From Lachnospiraceae bacterium (GTDB taxonomy: Bacteria; Bacillota; Clostridia; Lachnospirales; Lachnospiraceae): DNA of 42,819 bases. Each line of letters begins with the position of its first letter. Within the stretch, counting starts at the first letter, position 1. Where the stretch lies: the NCBI GenBank assembly GCA_017544835.1, contig JAFYDI010000041.1, positions 1-42,819 of the forward strand, in the 5' to 3' direction. The position numbers were made by a program, and so were the translations under genes. The notes beneath the pieces are model-generated. The model was not told the origin of the DNA and ran no database searches. It saw only the letters and a program-made list of their open reading frames with translations. Below are positions 7,401 through 16,211 of this stretch, in pieces.

Positions 7401-8645
7401 TTAGAATGCGCTGTTAAGAAGGGTGATGCCGTCGATATTTAAGTTAAAGTAAGGAGCTGAACGGAATGTAGATTCTTCAAATGCTCCGTTAACGATAACT
7501 TCGTGATCGCCTTCGTAAGCTGCATCGGTGTCAACGTCTGCCATGTAAGAGGTAACTGCTGCGCCGTCTACAGTGAAGGTAGCGGTATCAAATACCTTAA
7601 GGGAACCATCTACAAGCTTAGCTTTAGCTGCGTCGATAGCTTCCTGAGTGCCTGCTGCTGCAGCGCCGCCAAGTTCGGTAAGAAGAACGGATTCGGTAGC
7701 GATTGTACCGGTCCAGTCAGCTTCGAAGGTCTCGCCTGCTGCTGCCTTGGTGATTGCATATTCAAAGTAAGGAGCCCAGTTGATTCTGGAAGATACGATG
7801 AATGTGTTGGGAGCTACGCTTGCGGTAGAACCGTTGTAAGAAACGTTGGGAACGCCTGCGGTCTCACATGCGGTGGGAGCACCCATGGAGTCAGCGTGCT
7901 GTGAAATAAGTACGCAGTTGTCAGCGATAAGGGTGTTAGCGCCTTCCTTCTCTGCTGTCTCGTCGTACCATGAACCTGTGAAGGTAACTTCCATTGTAGC
8001 GGAAGGACATACGGAACGAGCGCCGAGGAAGAAAGAAGTATAACCGGAAATAACTTCAGCGTATGTATAAGCGCCGATGTAACCGATTTTAGCCTGGTCA
8101 GCGGTAATCTTGCCGCTTTCGATCATTTCGTTAAGCTTCATACCTGCTGCGATACCTGCAAGGTAACGACCTTCATAGATAGAAGCGAAAGCGTTGTGGT
8201 AGTTAGAAAGGTTCTCGGTGTGAGCCTTGGTACCTGTAGCGTGGCAGAACTGAACGTTCTTGTATTCCTTGGCTGCCTGAATCATGAAATCTTCATGACC
8301 GAAAGAATCTGCGAATACGATGCCACATCCTTCGTCAGCAAGTTCAGCTGCTGCTTCGTAACATTCCTGACCTTCGGGAATGTTGGTCTTCATAACATAT
8401 TCGATGCCAAGCTTGTCGCAAGCTTCCTTGGCTGCAACGATAAAGTTCTTGTCGTAAGTAGAGTTCTCGTCGTGAAGGAAGATAAATCCTGCCTTAATCT
8501 TAACGGACTCGGTTGCTTCGGTCTTGTTCTCTTCGGCAGAAGCTTCTGTCTTAGTCTCGCTTGATGCGGATGTCTTGGTCTCGCCGCAAGCGCAAAGAGA
8601 AACAACCATAAGTAAAGATAACAAAAGTGCTGCAAATCTTTTCAT
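7401..8645 (-). CDS. nupN: BMP-family substrate-binding lipoprotein (purine nucleoside)
   Basis: The 414-residue lipoprotein has a signal peptide with lipobox LCAC (Cys20), followed by a Ser/Thr/Glu-rich tether to about residue 48. The BMP/PnrA fold then begins at KIKAGFIFLHDENSTYDKNF. Recognisable parts are ADEGCGIVFADSFGHEDFM, ASIYEGRYLAGIAAGMK, KIGYIGAYTYAEVISGYTSF and VLISQHADSMG. BMP proteins such as PnrA and NupN bind purine nucleosides, and the guanine riboswitch upstream supports guanosine or related ligands. It is anchored outside the membrane and feeds the permeases. The ATG at 8645 has an AGAGGAGAA-type ribosome binding site. It is the first gene of the operon. Confidence 0.9.
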   Translation of the reverse strand: MKRFAALLLSLLMVVSLCACGETKTSASSETKTEASAEENKTEATESVKIKAGFIFLHDENSTYDKNFIVAAKEACDKLGIEYVMKTNIPEGQECYEAAAELADEGCGIVFADSFGHEDFMIQAAKEYKNVQFCHATGTKAHTENLSNYHNAFASIYEGRYLAGIAAGMKLNEMIESGKITADQAKIGYIGAYTYAEVISGYTSFFLGARSVCPSATMEVTFTGSWYDETAEKEGANTLIADNCVLISQHADSMGAPTACETAGVPNVSYNGSTASVAPNTFIVSSRINWAPYFEYAITKAAAGETFEADWTGTIATESVLLTELGGAAAAGTQEAIDAAKAKLVDGSLKVFDTATFTVDGAAVTSYMADVDTDAAYEGDHEVIVNGAFEESTFRSAPYFNLNIDGITLLNSAF

Positions 8646-8701
8646 TTCTCATTCTCCTCTTCTGTGGATGTGTTATTGTTACTTAATTAGTTTCAATAAT
8701 A

Positions 8702-8742
8702 TAAAAAGAAAAATCGGCTCAGGATGAAATTCCTAAACCGAT
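8702..8742 (-). terminator. Riboswitch expression-platform terminator
   Basis: A 12-bp stem (ATCGGTTTAGGA with TCCTGAGCCGAT, two G-U pairs) and a 6-base loop are followed by TTTTTCTTTTT. It lies 53 bases downstream of the guanine aptamer and before the lipoprotein gene, so guanine binding should end transcription here. Confidence 0.9.
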
Positions 8743-8795
8743 GACGAAATACATATGACAGATCCCTAATCTTCTTCCCAATGCTGCCTATGATA

Positions 8796-8866
8796 TCTCG
8801 ATAGTCCGGTTATTTACGGTATCCGGGTAGAAACTTCAAAACCATATCTTTTGATATATATCGAAA
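8796..8866 (-). ncRNA. Guanine-sensing purine riboswitch aptamer
   Basis: The minus strand folds as a purine aptamer. P1 is TTTCGATA with TATCGAGA, P2 is CAAAA with TTTTG, L2 is GATATGG, J2/3 is AAGTTTCTACC, and P3 is CCGG with CCGG around a loop containing CCGTAAAT. The base that pairs with the ligand (position 74 of xpt numbering, complement of 8804) is C, which selects guanine or hypoxanthine over adenine. L2 and L3 keep the kissing-loop sequences. It controls the nupNOPQ operon, most likely by termination. Confidence 0.95.
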
Positions 8867-8886
8867 TTAATTATCTTTACGTTCCT

Positions 8887-8915
8887 ATTATAGGAACAGC
8901 AAATACAAAATTCAA
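8887..8915 (-). promoter_or_regulatory. Sigma-A promoter of the nucleoside transporter operon
   Basis: TTGAAT (8910-8915) and TATAAT (8887-8892) are separated by exactly 17 bases, 21 bases upstream of the aptamer. Between this promoter and the xpt stop at 9006 I see no clear terminator, only a short AACAATATTGTT palindrome, so some xpt transcripts may read into the riboswitch. Confidence 0.85.
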
Positions 8916-9005
8916 TGTCGTAAATTGATAATTTTAAAATATTTTTCCCAAGGGGTTTTGTTAACTTTGTGTTATAAATAAACAATATTGTTCTATTATG
9001 TCTAC

Positions 9006-9593
9006 CTAGTTCTGCTCACGGAACACAATCTTGCCGGTAGCGGCATCCATGCTCTCGACAATCGCAAGAGACTCAAGCTGATAGCCTAAGTTACGAATCA
9101 TCTGTCCACCGTGCTGGAAGCCTTTCTCGATTGCAATACCGATACCCTCAACGGTCGCACCCGCCTGCGAACATATCTGAATAAGTCCCTGAAGCGCACA
9201 TCCGTTGGCAAGGAAATCGTCGATTATAAGCACATGATCATCGGGTCCCAAGAAACGCTTGGACACGATTACATGGTTGATGTTCTTGTGTGTGAATGAC
9301 TCAACCTCTGCGGTAAGCATCTCACCGTCAAGGTTAATGGACTGTGATTTCTTGGCAAAAACAACCGGAACATCACCGAAATGACGGGCCACAATGCTTG
9401 CGATTCCTATGCCCGATGCTTCGATGGTAAGAATCTTATTAATGCTCTTGCCCGCAAATCTTTTTGCGTACTCCGCGCCCATTTCATCAAAAAGCTTAAC
9501 ATCCATGCAGTGATTCAAAAAGCTGTCTACCTTAAGCACGTTGCCTTCTTTGACCACTCCGTCTTTAAGAATTCTTTCTTCCAAACAGTTCAT
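9006..9593 (-). CDS. xpt: Xanthine phosphoribosyltransferase
   Basis: The 195-residue cytosolic enzyme transfers phosphoribose from PRPP to xanthine, giving XMP for GTP synthesis. It matches Xpt in length and sequence: [12 protein letters not shown] at the start, LTIEASGIG near residue 56, and the PRPP loop [13 protein letters not shown] near 120-132. GGAGGA precedes the ATG at a good distance. It follows the hybrid kinase gene by 20 bases and so probably shares that operon; no purine aptamer lies directly upstream of it. Its downstream neighbour is the riboswitch-controlled purine importer, a sensible pairing of uptake and salvage. Confidence 0.95.
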   Translation of the reverse strand: MNCLEERILKDGVVKEGNVLKVDSFLNHCMDVKLFDEMGAEYAKRFAGKSINKILTIEASGIGIASIVARHFGDVPVVFAKKSQSINLDGEMLTAEVESFTHKNINHVIVSKRFLGPDDHVLIIDDFLANGCALQGLIQICSQAGATVEGIGIAIEKGFQHGGQMIRNLGYQLESLAIVESMDAATGKIVFREQN

Positions 9594-9613
9594 GTCTGTT
9601 TCCTCCGTATCTC

Positions 9614-12600
9614 TTAATCTTCTTCTCCGTATGTAGCTAAAAGCTTCTCTACCTGCTCCTTGGATGCGTAGTAATCGCCTCTCTCTATTGAGTCCTTAAG
9701 CGCATCGAAAAGAAAGGCACGCTTGTCATCATAGTCCTCGGGACGGATTTCGTCAAATAACTTTTCCGTCTCGTCCATTTCAAATTCATCAAGACACTCA
9801 AGCATACGCTGAAGTATTCCCTTGGGACCGTCACCGTCTTCAATCGGCTTCCTGCGACTAAGCTTCTTCTCCGCATACGGTGCAAGAATGATTCCGTAAT
9901 GCCTGTACTGCGAAAGAAGGTCCGGCAGATTCTTCTTGATATACGCCTCATCTTCCGCCGCCGACGCCTTCTCCATATCGGCCATGCGCTGAGACAACGC
10001 TTCCATACCCATGGTACGTGCAAGCCCCTTGATGCCGTGCACCATTACAGTGAGGTTCTTGAAGTTACCTTCCGACACGTACATTCTGATGGTCTTTTCC
10101 TTGTCCGGAATTTCGAGGGCAAAGGTTGCTATCATGTCTTCGAACATCTCAAGATTGCCGCCGGAATATTTAATCGCCTGGTCCTTGTTGATACCCTCAA
10201 TGTCGGGGAATTCGTTCTGGGTCTTGATGACTTCGGAACGTTTCTTTTTCTTCTCGAATACCAAAAGTTCCTTGGGCAGATACTTCTTAAGCGCATCCGC
10301 AAAAGAATACATGTTGGCGGGCTTAAATACGCAGCCGATCATGCCTGCCGCGAGATACTTCTCCATGGCACCCTCAACGGAGTTGGCGGTGTAGGCCACT
10401 ATCGGAACCTTGGACATATTGCCGCTCATCGCACGAATCTTCTTGGTGGTCTCGACGCCGTCCATGCCTTCCATCATGTAGTCCATGAAGATTAGGTCAT
10501 ATGATGAACCTGAGCTTACAAGGTCAAGGCACTCGTAACCGCTCTTGGCGGTATCGACGGATATGTTGAACCGTTCGAGCATGTTGCGGGCAACCGAAAG
10601 GTTAAGTGTATTGTCGTCCACTACCAGAATCTTGGCAGAAGGCGCCGCAAAGAGGTTATCGCTTGCCTTCTCATTCTCGATACGCATCTCCTGCTCGGCA
10701 AGTATACGCTGAATGGTGAGCGCGCTCAAAGGTGCTCTTACCAGAATGCTGTCATCAATCTGCTTGGGAAGCTTTCTTCCCGAAATAATGCCGACCTTAA
10801 CATAAGAATCGGCTCTCTCCGATGCCGCCACTCTTCTTGCGTACTTGTCGTAGTCATACATCAGCACGCGGTACGCTCTCGAGTCATCGGTAATCTTACG
10901 AAGCTTGGAAAGTCCTTCCGCCTCGTCGAAAGGAATGCCCAGTTCGAAGCACGAATGCCTGATTTCGTCCAAATCGTAATCGCTCTCACCAAGGAATGTA
11001 AAAGAAAGCTTCTTCGCAAATTCAAAGTCTTCGAGCGTCTTCTTATCAAGCAAAAGCGAAGGAATTGTGACGGAGTAAACGTTTCCTTTGCCCCGGAGGC
11101 TGTACATGGATACGTCGCCGTCAAGCGCCGCCGCAATTTTCTTGGCCACGGTAAGGCTGATGCCGTAGCCTGTATTGTAATCAATTCCGAGTACGTCGCC
11201 CTCGGCCACAATCTTGTCAAAATCCTCGGAAGAATTGAATACGCTCTTGCCCGTATCCTGAATAGTGTAAATGTACTTAAATCTTCCGTCCTTTAAATAT
11301 TCTCCCGACACTCTCAAGCTTACGAATCCGTCATCCGTATATCGAATCGCGCCGGTAAGTATGTTAAGAAGTACCTGTCTGATACGCCTGTCATCTCCGA
11401 TAGCATTAATCGGTATGTCCTCGGCAAAAGAAACCGACAGCTTAACATTGCTACGGTCCACTCGGTCGTTACACATTCCGACAATGTTGTCAACAAGTGT
11501 AAATACGCTGTAAGGCGCCATGTCAGTGGACTGCACCTTCTCGTAAGAAGATGACGCCGTAAGAATGTTATTGAGAATATCATCAAGGTTGATGGTTGAT
11601 ACTCTGATGTTCTCGGCGTATTGCTTGAAGTCTTCGCGTGAAATATCTTCTGAGTTAATAAGCTCCGATGCGCCGATGATAGCGTTCAAAGGAGTTCTGA
11701 TTTCATGGGAAATATTGGTAAGAAGGTTCTGTCTGGTCTTTTCATTGGCCTCCGCCTGCTTCTGCAACAGTGCGATATCGGAGATGTCGACAATCAGTAT
11801 GGTATAGCCCTGAATCTTACCTTCATTAAGAATACGGTCCGCGGTAACCTTGTAGGTAGAGCCGTTTATCTCGGTCTGGAATTCCTTACGACGGGTAATC
11901 GACCTGAAGTACTCGCTATCGCCCGAAGCCATCTCCGGAAGAACCGTATAAGCAATATCGTTACAATGCAAGACTTCAAAGGTATCGGACAGAACGACGA
12001 AACCTGCACCGATATCGTTAATCAGGCTCTTTCTTGCAAGCGTATCGTAATTAAATATGTGATATCTGAAAGAAAGAATAGAATAGATAGTCGACGTTGC
12101 CGCCCACGTAAGAGGCAGTATGCAGACTATTCTGTAATAGTTGGCTTCGTATATAAGCTGAGTAATCGCTTGAAACAGTCCTGCCACCAGGAAGAAAATT
12201 GAATTTATGAGAACTCGCCTTTCGGCACGTTTTCTTTTGTCAAAAAGAGTTCTTGTAGCGTAAACGGCTCCCCAGAGTGCGACTATCGTGATAAAACCGA
12301 TATGTGCCCAATACATGTAGCCTCTGTCGCCGACCAGAATAGACACTCCGCTTACGGATTCAAGTCGCAGGTTGTTAAGGAAAGGGTCGCCCGGGATATT
12401 TCTGCCGGCATGGGCAAAGAAACCGCCCAGAGTAATAAAGCCGGGAACCATAAGGTACCCGCCGTGCTTAATTTTGTGGATGCGACACACATAAGTAACG
12501 TAACCGCCCAGGAACAAAATACTGCCTAGCATGATAATCTTATGAAATATGATGGCATTGCCAAGCTCGGTGCTGAGTCCTATGCCGTACCAGCCCGCGG

Positions 12601-12742
12601 TAACCACAAAAACGCCGCATGTAGTGACAAAGAGATCCCTGTTGTCTTCCGCATCAAGTCGCTTGAATAATGCGATAATCAGATTGAAAACACCGATTAA
12701 CAATATGATGTTGGCAATATTGTAAGAAACGTAAAATGACAC
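9614..12742 (-). CDS. Hybrid sensor histidine kinase (7TM sensor, PAS, HisKA, HATPase, two receiver-like domains, HPt)
   Basis: I place the start at GTG 12742, because GGGAGA sits eight bases ahead; a TTG at 12757 would add five residues. The roughly 1042-residue protein has seven hydrophobic segments (about 1-230), a PAS-like region, and HisKA with phospho-acceptor [11 protein letters not shown] (His near 350). A HATPase domain (about 455-550) follows, then a receiver-like domain lacking the phospho-site (about 560-690). The true receiver has ILVVDDN, FMDYM (Asp near 757) and an AYTAN segment, and the C-terminal HPt has [12 protein letters not shown] (His near 905). The ATPase N-box reads [12 protein letters not shown], with Gly where the magnesium-binding Asn belongs, and the G1 box reads DTGKSV instead of DTGxG. 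Kinase activity may therefore be weak or absent. Ligand unknown; its operon partners are a lipoprotein and xpt. Confidence 0.88.
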   Translation of the reverse strand: MSFYVSYNIANIILLIGVFNLIIALFKRLDAEDNRDLFVTTCGVFVVTAGWYGIGLSTELGNAIIFHKIIMLGSILFLGGYVTYVCRIHKIKHGGYLMVPGFITLGGFFAHAGRNIPGDPFLNNLRLESVSGVSILVGDRGYMYWAHIGFITIVALWGAVYATRTLFDKRKRAERRVLINSIFFLVAGLFQAITQLIYEANYYRIVCILPLTWAATSTIYSILSFRYHIFNYDTLARKSLINDIGAGFVVLSDTFEVLHCNDIAYTVLPEMASGDSEYFRSITRRKEFQTEINGSTYKVTADRILNEGKIQGYTILIVDISDIALLQKQAEANEKTRQNLLTNISHEIRTPLNAIIGASELINSEDISREDFKQYAENIRVSTINLDDILNNILTASSSYEKVQSTDMAPYSVFTLVDNIVGMCNDRVDRSNVKLSVSFAEDIPINAIGDDRRIRQVLLNILTGAIRYTDDGFVSLRVSGEYLKDGRFKYIYTIQDTGKSVFNSSEDFDKIVAEGDVLGIDYNTGYGISLTVAKKIAAALDGDVSMYSLRGKGNVYSVTIPSLLLDKKTLEDFEFAKKLSFTFLGESDYDLDEIRHSCFELGIPFDEAEGLSKLRKITDDSRAYRVLMYDYDKYARRVAASERADSYVKVGIISGRKLPKQIDDSILVRAPLSALTIQRILAEQEMRIENEKASDNLFAAPSAKILVVDDNTLNLSVARNMLERFNISVDTAKSGYECLDLVSSGSSYDLIFMDYMMEGMDGVETTKKIRAMSGNMSKVPIVAYTANSVEGAMEKYLAAGMIGCVFKPANMYSFADALKKYLPKELLVFEKKKKRSEVIKTQNEFPDIEGINKDQAIKYSGGNLEMFEDMIATFALEIPDKEKTIRMYVSEGNFKNLTVMVHGIKGLARTMGMEALSQRMADMEKASAAEDEAYIKKNLPDLLSQYRHYGIILAPYAEKKLSRRKPIEDGDGPKGILQRMLECLDEFEMDETEKLFDEIRPEDYDDKRAFLFDALKDSIERGDYYASKEQVEKLLATYGEED

Positions 12743-12767
12743 TCTGTAATCTCCCAAAGAGCGGTTA

Positions 12768-13475
12768 TTATTTATTCTTCACAACTTTGACAATACTGAG
12801 GAGATAGTCCGAAACACCATTGTAAAGTTCTTCGTCCGAAGAATATTCAAGGCCGATTCGGTCTGCAAGCTTAATGTATATTAGCTCGTTCATGGCATCC
12901 TTGTAAGCTTCGTCCTCAAGAGAAATGCTGCTAAGTTCAAGATAGTACTCGGGAGTAATTTCATACTTCGCCGCAAGTTCCTCATGAGCTTTTATTATCT
13001 TTTCTTTGAACTTAAGTACGTACCCTTCCGGAATCTCCGCAAACTCCGCGTCGGTACGCATAACGGAAAGAGCGGCGTCGATTTTCTTGTCATCATTCTC
13101 CGCGGCAATAAAATCCTGTACAACGCCCCTTACAAATACTTTGAATTCATTAACGGTTGAAAATGCAGGAATATCAAGAAGTTTAATGGTCTGTTCGCTA
13201 AGCGGAAGAAGGTTACCTTCTTCATCGGTAAGGCCTTCTCGGTCCTGCGCAAGTCTTTCGTAGAAACGATTGATGTAATCATCAGTGAGTTCCTCCGAGA
13301 ACTCCGACTTATCGACAGTTACCTCAATCTTGCTGTATTCGGGAAGATTTATAAGATATTCATCCACGTCGGATGAATCAATATTAACCGGCTCTATAAC
13401 CTTTTCCTTCGGTCCGCAGGCAGATGCAAATATTAACATCAATGCCACCGCCCAAAGAAGAAAATGCTTCTTCAT
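12768..13475 (-). CDS. Lipoprotein resembling the trigger factor C-terminal domain
   Basis: The 235-residue protein begins MKKHFLLW with a lipobox ASAC (Cys20), so it is exported and lipid-anchored. The rest is helical and charged. The order of short motifs (YINRFYERL, FSTVNEFKVFVRGVV, AALSVMRTDAEFAEIPEGYV, followed by a long helix) resembles the SurA-like C-terminal part of trigger factor without its ribosome-binding or PPIase domains. That suggests a chaperone-like or peptide-binding role outside the cell, but this is inference. The ATG at 13475 is preceded by GAGGA; a TTG one codon earlier is possible. It is the first gene of the operon with the hybrid kinase, so it could be an accessory sensor for it. 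Confidence 0.65.
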   Translation of the reverse strand: MKKHFLLWAVALMLIFASACGPKEKVIEPVNIDSSDVDEYLINLPEYSKIEVTVDKSEFSEELTDDYINRFYERLAQDREGLTDEEGNLLPLSEQTIKLLDIPAFSTVNEFKVFVRGVVQDFIAAENDDKKIDAALSVMRTDAEFAEIPEGYVLKFKEKIIKAHEELAAKYEITPEYYLELSSISLEDEAYKDAMNELIYIKLADRIGLEYSSDEELYNGVSDYLLSIVKVVKNK

Positions 13476-13522
13476 CAAATATTCCTCACTTGCTTACATA
13501 TGCGCAAAAACTCGCTCCTTTG

Positions 13523-13551
13523 ATTATGCCACATGGGCCTCACAAATTCAA
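13523..13551 (-). promoter_or_regulatory. Promoter of the lipoprotein-kinase-xpt operon
   Basis: TTGAAT (13546-13551), a 17-base spacer ending in TGG, and CATAAT (13523-13528) give a good sigma-A promoter with an extended -10 element, 48 bases before the lipoprotein ATG. Confidence 0.75.
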
Positions 13552-13579
13552 TAATTCCGCTTTGTTTATAGAAATTTCC

Positions 13580-13608
13580 TTGTTTTTACAAATTAACAAT
13601 GTTACAAT
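13580..13608 (+). promoter_or_regulatory. Promoter of the small membrane protein gene
   Basis: TTGTTT (13580-13585), a 17-base spacer ending in TGT, and TACAAT (13603-13608) form a sigma-A promoter with an extended -10. It diverges from the lipoprotein promoter, with about 28 bases between the two -35 boxes. Confidence 0.75.
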
Positions 13609-13648
13609 GTGGTAGCATTATTTTGAAAGACACACAGGAGGTTATGAA

Positions 13649-14122
13649 ATGTCTACAGGATGGATTATAGCGATCGTCGTTTTGGTAGTATTAATCGCGT
13701 TGGTCGTTGTATTATATTTCCTCGGTAAGAAGGCAGAAAAGCGCCAGGCCGAGCAGCAGGCTCAGATTGAACAGTACAAGCAGTCGGTATCGATGCTCAT
13801 CATCGACAAGAAACGTATGAAGATAACGGAATCGGGACTTCCCCAGTCGGTTATCGAACAGACTCCAAAGCTTATGCGTCGCGCTAAGCTCCCCATCGTT
13901 AAGGCCAAGGTTGGCCCTCAGGTTATGAGCCTTGTAGCCGATGAAAAGATTTTCGATATGATTCCCGTCAAGAAGGAAGTTAAAGCCGTTGTAAGCGGTA
14001 TCTACATCACCGATGTTAAAGGTCTTCACGGCAAGATCGACATGCCCGTTAAGAAGAAAGGCAAGTTCAAAGCATGGGTTGAACGCATGCAGGAGAAAGC
14101 CGGAGCTAAGTCGGTTAAATAG
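13649..14122 (+). CDS. Small membrane-anchored protein of unknown function
   Basis: This 157-residue protein has one N-terminal membrane segment (about 5-24, rich in Ile, Val and Leu), then a charged, coiled-coil-like stretch (KKAEKRQAEQQAQIEQYKQ). A basic cytoplasmic domain with no motif I recognise follows. AGGAGG lies seven bases before the ATG at 13649, and an overlapping out-of-frame ATG at 13644 should be ignored. The pI looks high because Lys is abundant. It is monocistronic, with its own promoter and a strong palindromic terminator. I do not know its function. Confidence 0.75.
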   Translation: MSTGWIIAIVVLVVLIALVVVLYFLGKKAEKRQAEQQAQIEQYKQSVSMLIIDKKRMKITESGLPQSVIEQTPKLMRRAKLPIVKAKVGPQVMSLVADEKIFDMIPVKKEVKAVVSGIYITDVKGLHGKIDMPVKKKGKFKAWVERMQEKAGAKSVK

Positions 14123-14137
14123 TTTAATGAACTAATG

Positions 14138-14166
14138 AGCGCAGGTCACGTGACCTGCGCTTTTCT
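14138..14166 (+). terminator. Terminator after the small membrane protein
   Basis: A perfect 24-base palindrome (stem AGCGCAGGTCAC, no unpaired loop base required) is followed by TTTTCTT on the plus strand. It reaches into the stop codon of the convergent DUF1934 gene; the minus strand has no T-run. Confidence 0.85.
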
Positions 14167-14588
14167 TATACTTCCGTAAGTTTCATATCAATCGTACACC
14201 GCCCGAGGCTCTCGGAGTTAAACTCCATATCGTACTCAATGGTTACAATTAGCTCGTTGTCGAGTTCTTCCACTTCTATGCGGCGGGTGTCGATTCCTAA
14301 GAGGAATTCGCCGTAGGGGGTGTGGTAGTCGGTGTAGTATTTCTTGCCGTTTTCAAAGCTTAAACGGACACTGTATGGGCCTTTGCGGGTAATTTCAAAA
14401 GAATCCGCGTCAAACTTAACAAGGCTCTTGACGATTTGCTCTTCGTCGAAGGATTCTTCGAAGGTGACGTAATTCTTACCGCCTCTCTTGTAAAAAGAAC
14501 CTCTTGTGAGAGTCTCGACACGATTGTCGTCTTCTTCCGTTCCCGTGTACTGAAGGCCTTTTATGGATACAAGTACATCTTTATTCAC
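14166..14588 (-). CDS. DUF1934 / YwiB-family beta-barrel protein
   Basis: The 140-residue protein has the DUF1934 pattern: VLVSIKGLQYTGTEEDDNRVE, then FYKRGGKNYVTFEES, PYSVRLSFENGKKYYTDYHTPYGEFLLGIDTRRIEV and a C-terminal strand ending in ID(M)KLTEV. YwiB-type proteins form a small lipocalin-like beta-barrel; their function is not established. It overlaps the stop of the GntR gene by four bases, so it is the third gene of the ispE-gntR operon. Confidence 0.8.
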   Translation of the reverse strand: MNKDVLVSIKGLQYTGTEEDDNRVETLTRGSFYKRGGKNYVTFEESFDEEQIVKSLVKFDADSFEITRKGPYSVRLSFENGKKYYTDYHTPYGEFLLGIDTRRIEVEELDNELIVTIEYDMEFNSESLGRCTIDMKLTEV

Positions 14589-15259
14589 TTAACAACCTCC
14601 AGTTGCTTTAAGATGGATATTTCCTGATTGTCGATGTGTTCGCGGGCAACGGCTCTTGCTTTCTCTCCGTCGCCTGATGTGATTGCGTCGACGAGCATGC
14701 GGTGCTCTGCAATAAGCTTGGGATGGTTGGTCTCGTCCTTAATGTATTCAAAGCGATAGCGATACATCTGCTCGGCGAGGTTATTGATTAAAGCCACAAT
14801 ACGCTCGTTGCCGGTGGCGCCGATGATGATGTCATGAAAGTTTACGTCGGCCTTGGCGATAATGGTGGCGTCCTTGGTCTTGACGGCTTCTTCGAAAGCG
14901 GTGCAGGCTTCTTTGAGCGCTTGCTTTTCATCTTTAGTGATACGCTCGCAGGCAAGCTCGGCGCAGAATGAATCGAGGGCTCGGCGAACTTCCAAAACGT
15001 CGCGAAGTCCCTTCTGAGAAATCTCGGCCACCTGCGCGCCTTTGCGGGGCACGTTCATAACCAAGCCTTCCAGCTCAAGCTTTCTGATGGCTTCTCTTAT
15101 GGGTGTACGGCTTACGCCTATCTTCTCTGCAAGGTGAATCTCCATGAGGCGCTCGCCGGGCTTTAATTCGCCTGTCAGTATGGCTTTTCTTAATGTCTGG
15201 AATACCACGTCTCTTAAGGGCAGGTACTCATCCATGTTTAATTCAAAATTACCTTCCAA
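14585..15259 (-). CDS. GntR-family transcriptional regulator, FadR/FCD subfamily
   Basis: The 224-residue protein has an N-terminal winged helix (about 10-80: LRKAILTGELKPGERLMEIHLAEKIGVSRTPIREAIRKLELEGLV, here in two parts) and a C-terminal FCD ligand domain. The FCD domain keeps its likely metal ligands: Asp and His in DVNFH near 145-149, His in EHRML near 190, and His in REHI near 213, so it should bind a metal-dependent small organic acid. The ATG at 15259 is spaced 14 bases from the ispE stop. A palindrome of the FadR-subfamily type overlaps the operon promoter, so it probably regulates its own operon. The effector is unknown. Confidence 0.9.
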   Translation of the reverse strand: MEGNFELNMDEYLPLRDVVFQTLRKAILTGELKPGERLMEIHLAEKIGVSRTPIREAIRKLELEGLVMNVPRKGAQVAEISQKGLRDVLEVRRALDSFCAELACERITKDEKQALKEACTAFEEAVKTKDATIIAKADVNFHDIIIGATGNERIVALINNLAEQMYRYRFEYIKDETNHPKLIAEHRMLVDAITSGDGEKARAVAREHIDNQEISILKQLEVVK

Positions 15260-15273
15260 GTGGGCCTCGCTTT

Positions 15274-16170
15274 CTATTCGTATCTGTTGATAAATCCGTT
15301 GTTAAACTTTGTTGAGTGTATTTCAAAATCTTTGTATTTGTGTCTGAGAGCTTCGGCTGCTTCGTTGGCTTCTTTGACCGAGTTAAAGAGTCCGAAGACT
15401 GTGGGACCGCTTCCGCTCATTATGGAGTTAAGCGCACCGACCTCAATCATAGATTTCTCTATTTCCTTGATAATCGGGTGTACGGCGGCTGTTACGGTTT
15501 CAAGGCTGTTGCCTAACAGTCCGGGAATAGCCGGAGCATCGTATTCTTTAATCGCCGCAAGCATTGCATCTACATCCGGGTGATACGGGGCTTCAAGACT
15601 GTCATATGCTTTGTATACCGAAGGCGTCGATACAAAAATCGGCGGCTTGCATATTACGGTGGGGTAATTGGGAAGCTTTGTGAGTGGCGTAAGTATCTCA
15701 CCTATTCCCTCACAGAGGCACAGGCCTCCTTCCACGCAGAAAGGAATGTCGGCACCAAGCTTAAGGCCTATGGCTCTTAGTTCATCATAAGAAAGCCCCA
15801 ACTCGAAGAGTCTGTTAAGTCCTCTGAGTGTAGCCGCAGCGTCCGCACTTCCGCCTGCCATGCCGGCAGCGATAGGAATTCTTTTGGCAAGGGTGATGTT
15901 GACGTCGAAGGTCTTACCTGTTGCCTGCTCCAATGCTCGCGCCGCCTTAATGATGAGGTTGTCGCTCCCCTCCGACTGTTCTTTGTTAAGGACACCGCTG
16001 TCAGTTATGAGAGTGATGCCCGCGCTTTCTCCTGCCACTTCGAAAGTTAAGTCGTCGCATAGGTCTAACGTCTGCATTATCATGCGTACCAGATGGTAGC
16101 CGTCTTCGCGTCTGCCGGTAACATCAAGGGATAAATTTATCTTGGCTTTCGCCTGTTCGTATATGGTCAT
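15274..16170 (-). CDS. ispE: 4-diphosphocytidyl-2-C-methyl-D-erythritol kinase
   Basis: IspE phosphorylates CDP-methylerythritol in the MEP pathway to isoprenoids. This GHMP-family kinase shows AKAKINLSLDVTGRREDGYH at the N-terminus (catalytic Lys region), the ATP-binding glycine-rich loop IPIAAGMAGGSADAAATLRG near 95-114, and MSGSGPTVFGLF near 262. The start is ATG 16170, giving 298 residues, because AAAGGA lies nine bases ahead; a TTG ten codons earlier falls inside the operator and near the likely transcription start, so I reject it. It is the first gene of an operon with a GntR regulator and YwiB-like protein, an unusual partner set for ispE. Confidence 0.93.
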   Translation of the reverse strand: MTIYEQAKAKINLSLDVTGRREDGYHLVRMIMQTLDLCDDLTFEVAGESAGITLITDSGVLNKEQSEGSDNLIIKAARALEQATGKTFDVNITLAKRIPIAAGMAGGSADAAATLRGLNRLFELGLSYDELRAIGLKLGADIPFCVEGGLCLCEGIGEILTPLTKLPNYPTVICKPPIFVSTPSVYKAYDSLEAPYHPDVDAMLAAIKEYDAPAIPGLLGNSLETVTAAVHPIIKEIEKSMIEVGALNSIMSGSGPTVFGLFNSVKEANEAAEALRHKYKDFEIHSTKFNNGFINRYE

Positions 16171-16188
16171 AGATTGTATTCCTTTGTT

Positions 16189-16202
16189 TATTGTATACAA
16201 TA
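16189..16202. promoter_or_regulatory. Palindromic operator, likely for the GntR/FCD regulator
   Basis: A 14-bp perfect palindrome, TATTGTATACAATA, begins four bases downstream of the -10 box and covers the likely transcription start. Its core fits the FadR-subfamily pattern (T-GT-N-AC-A). Further ATTGTA half sites lie at 16173-16178 and 16217-16222. Binding would block initiation of ispE-gntR-DUF1934. Confidence 0.65.
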
Positions 16203-16205
16203 TTC

Positions 16206-16211
16206 ATTATA
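16206..16211 (-). promoter_or_regulatory. -10 box for the ispE-gntR operon
   Basis: A TATAAT sits 36 bases ahead of the ispE ATG on the minus strand. A matching -35 is poor (TTAATG at 16 bases). Position relative to the ribosome binding site is right for a short leader. Confidence 0.55.

Noticed and set aside
8930-9005. Terminator between xpt and the riboswitch.
   Set aside because: Only short AACAATATTGTT and CCCTTGGG pairings are seen, with weak stems and no proper T-run.
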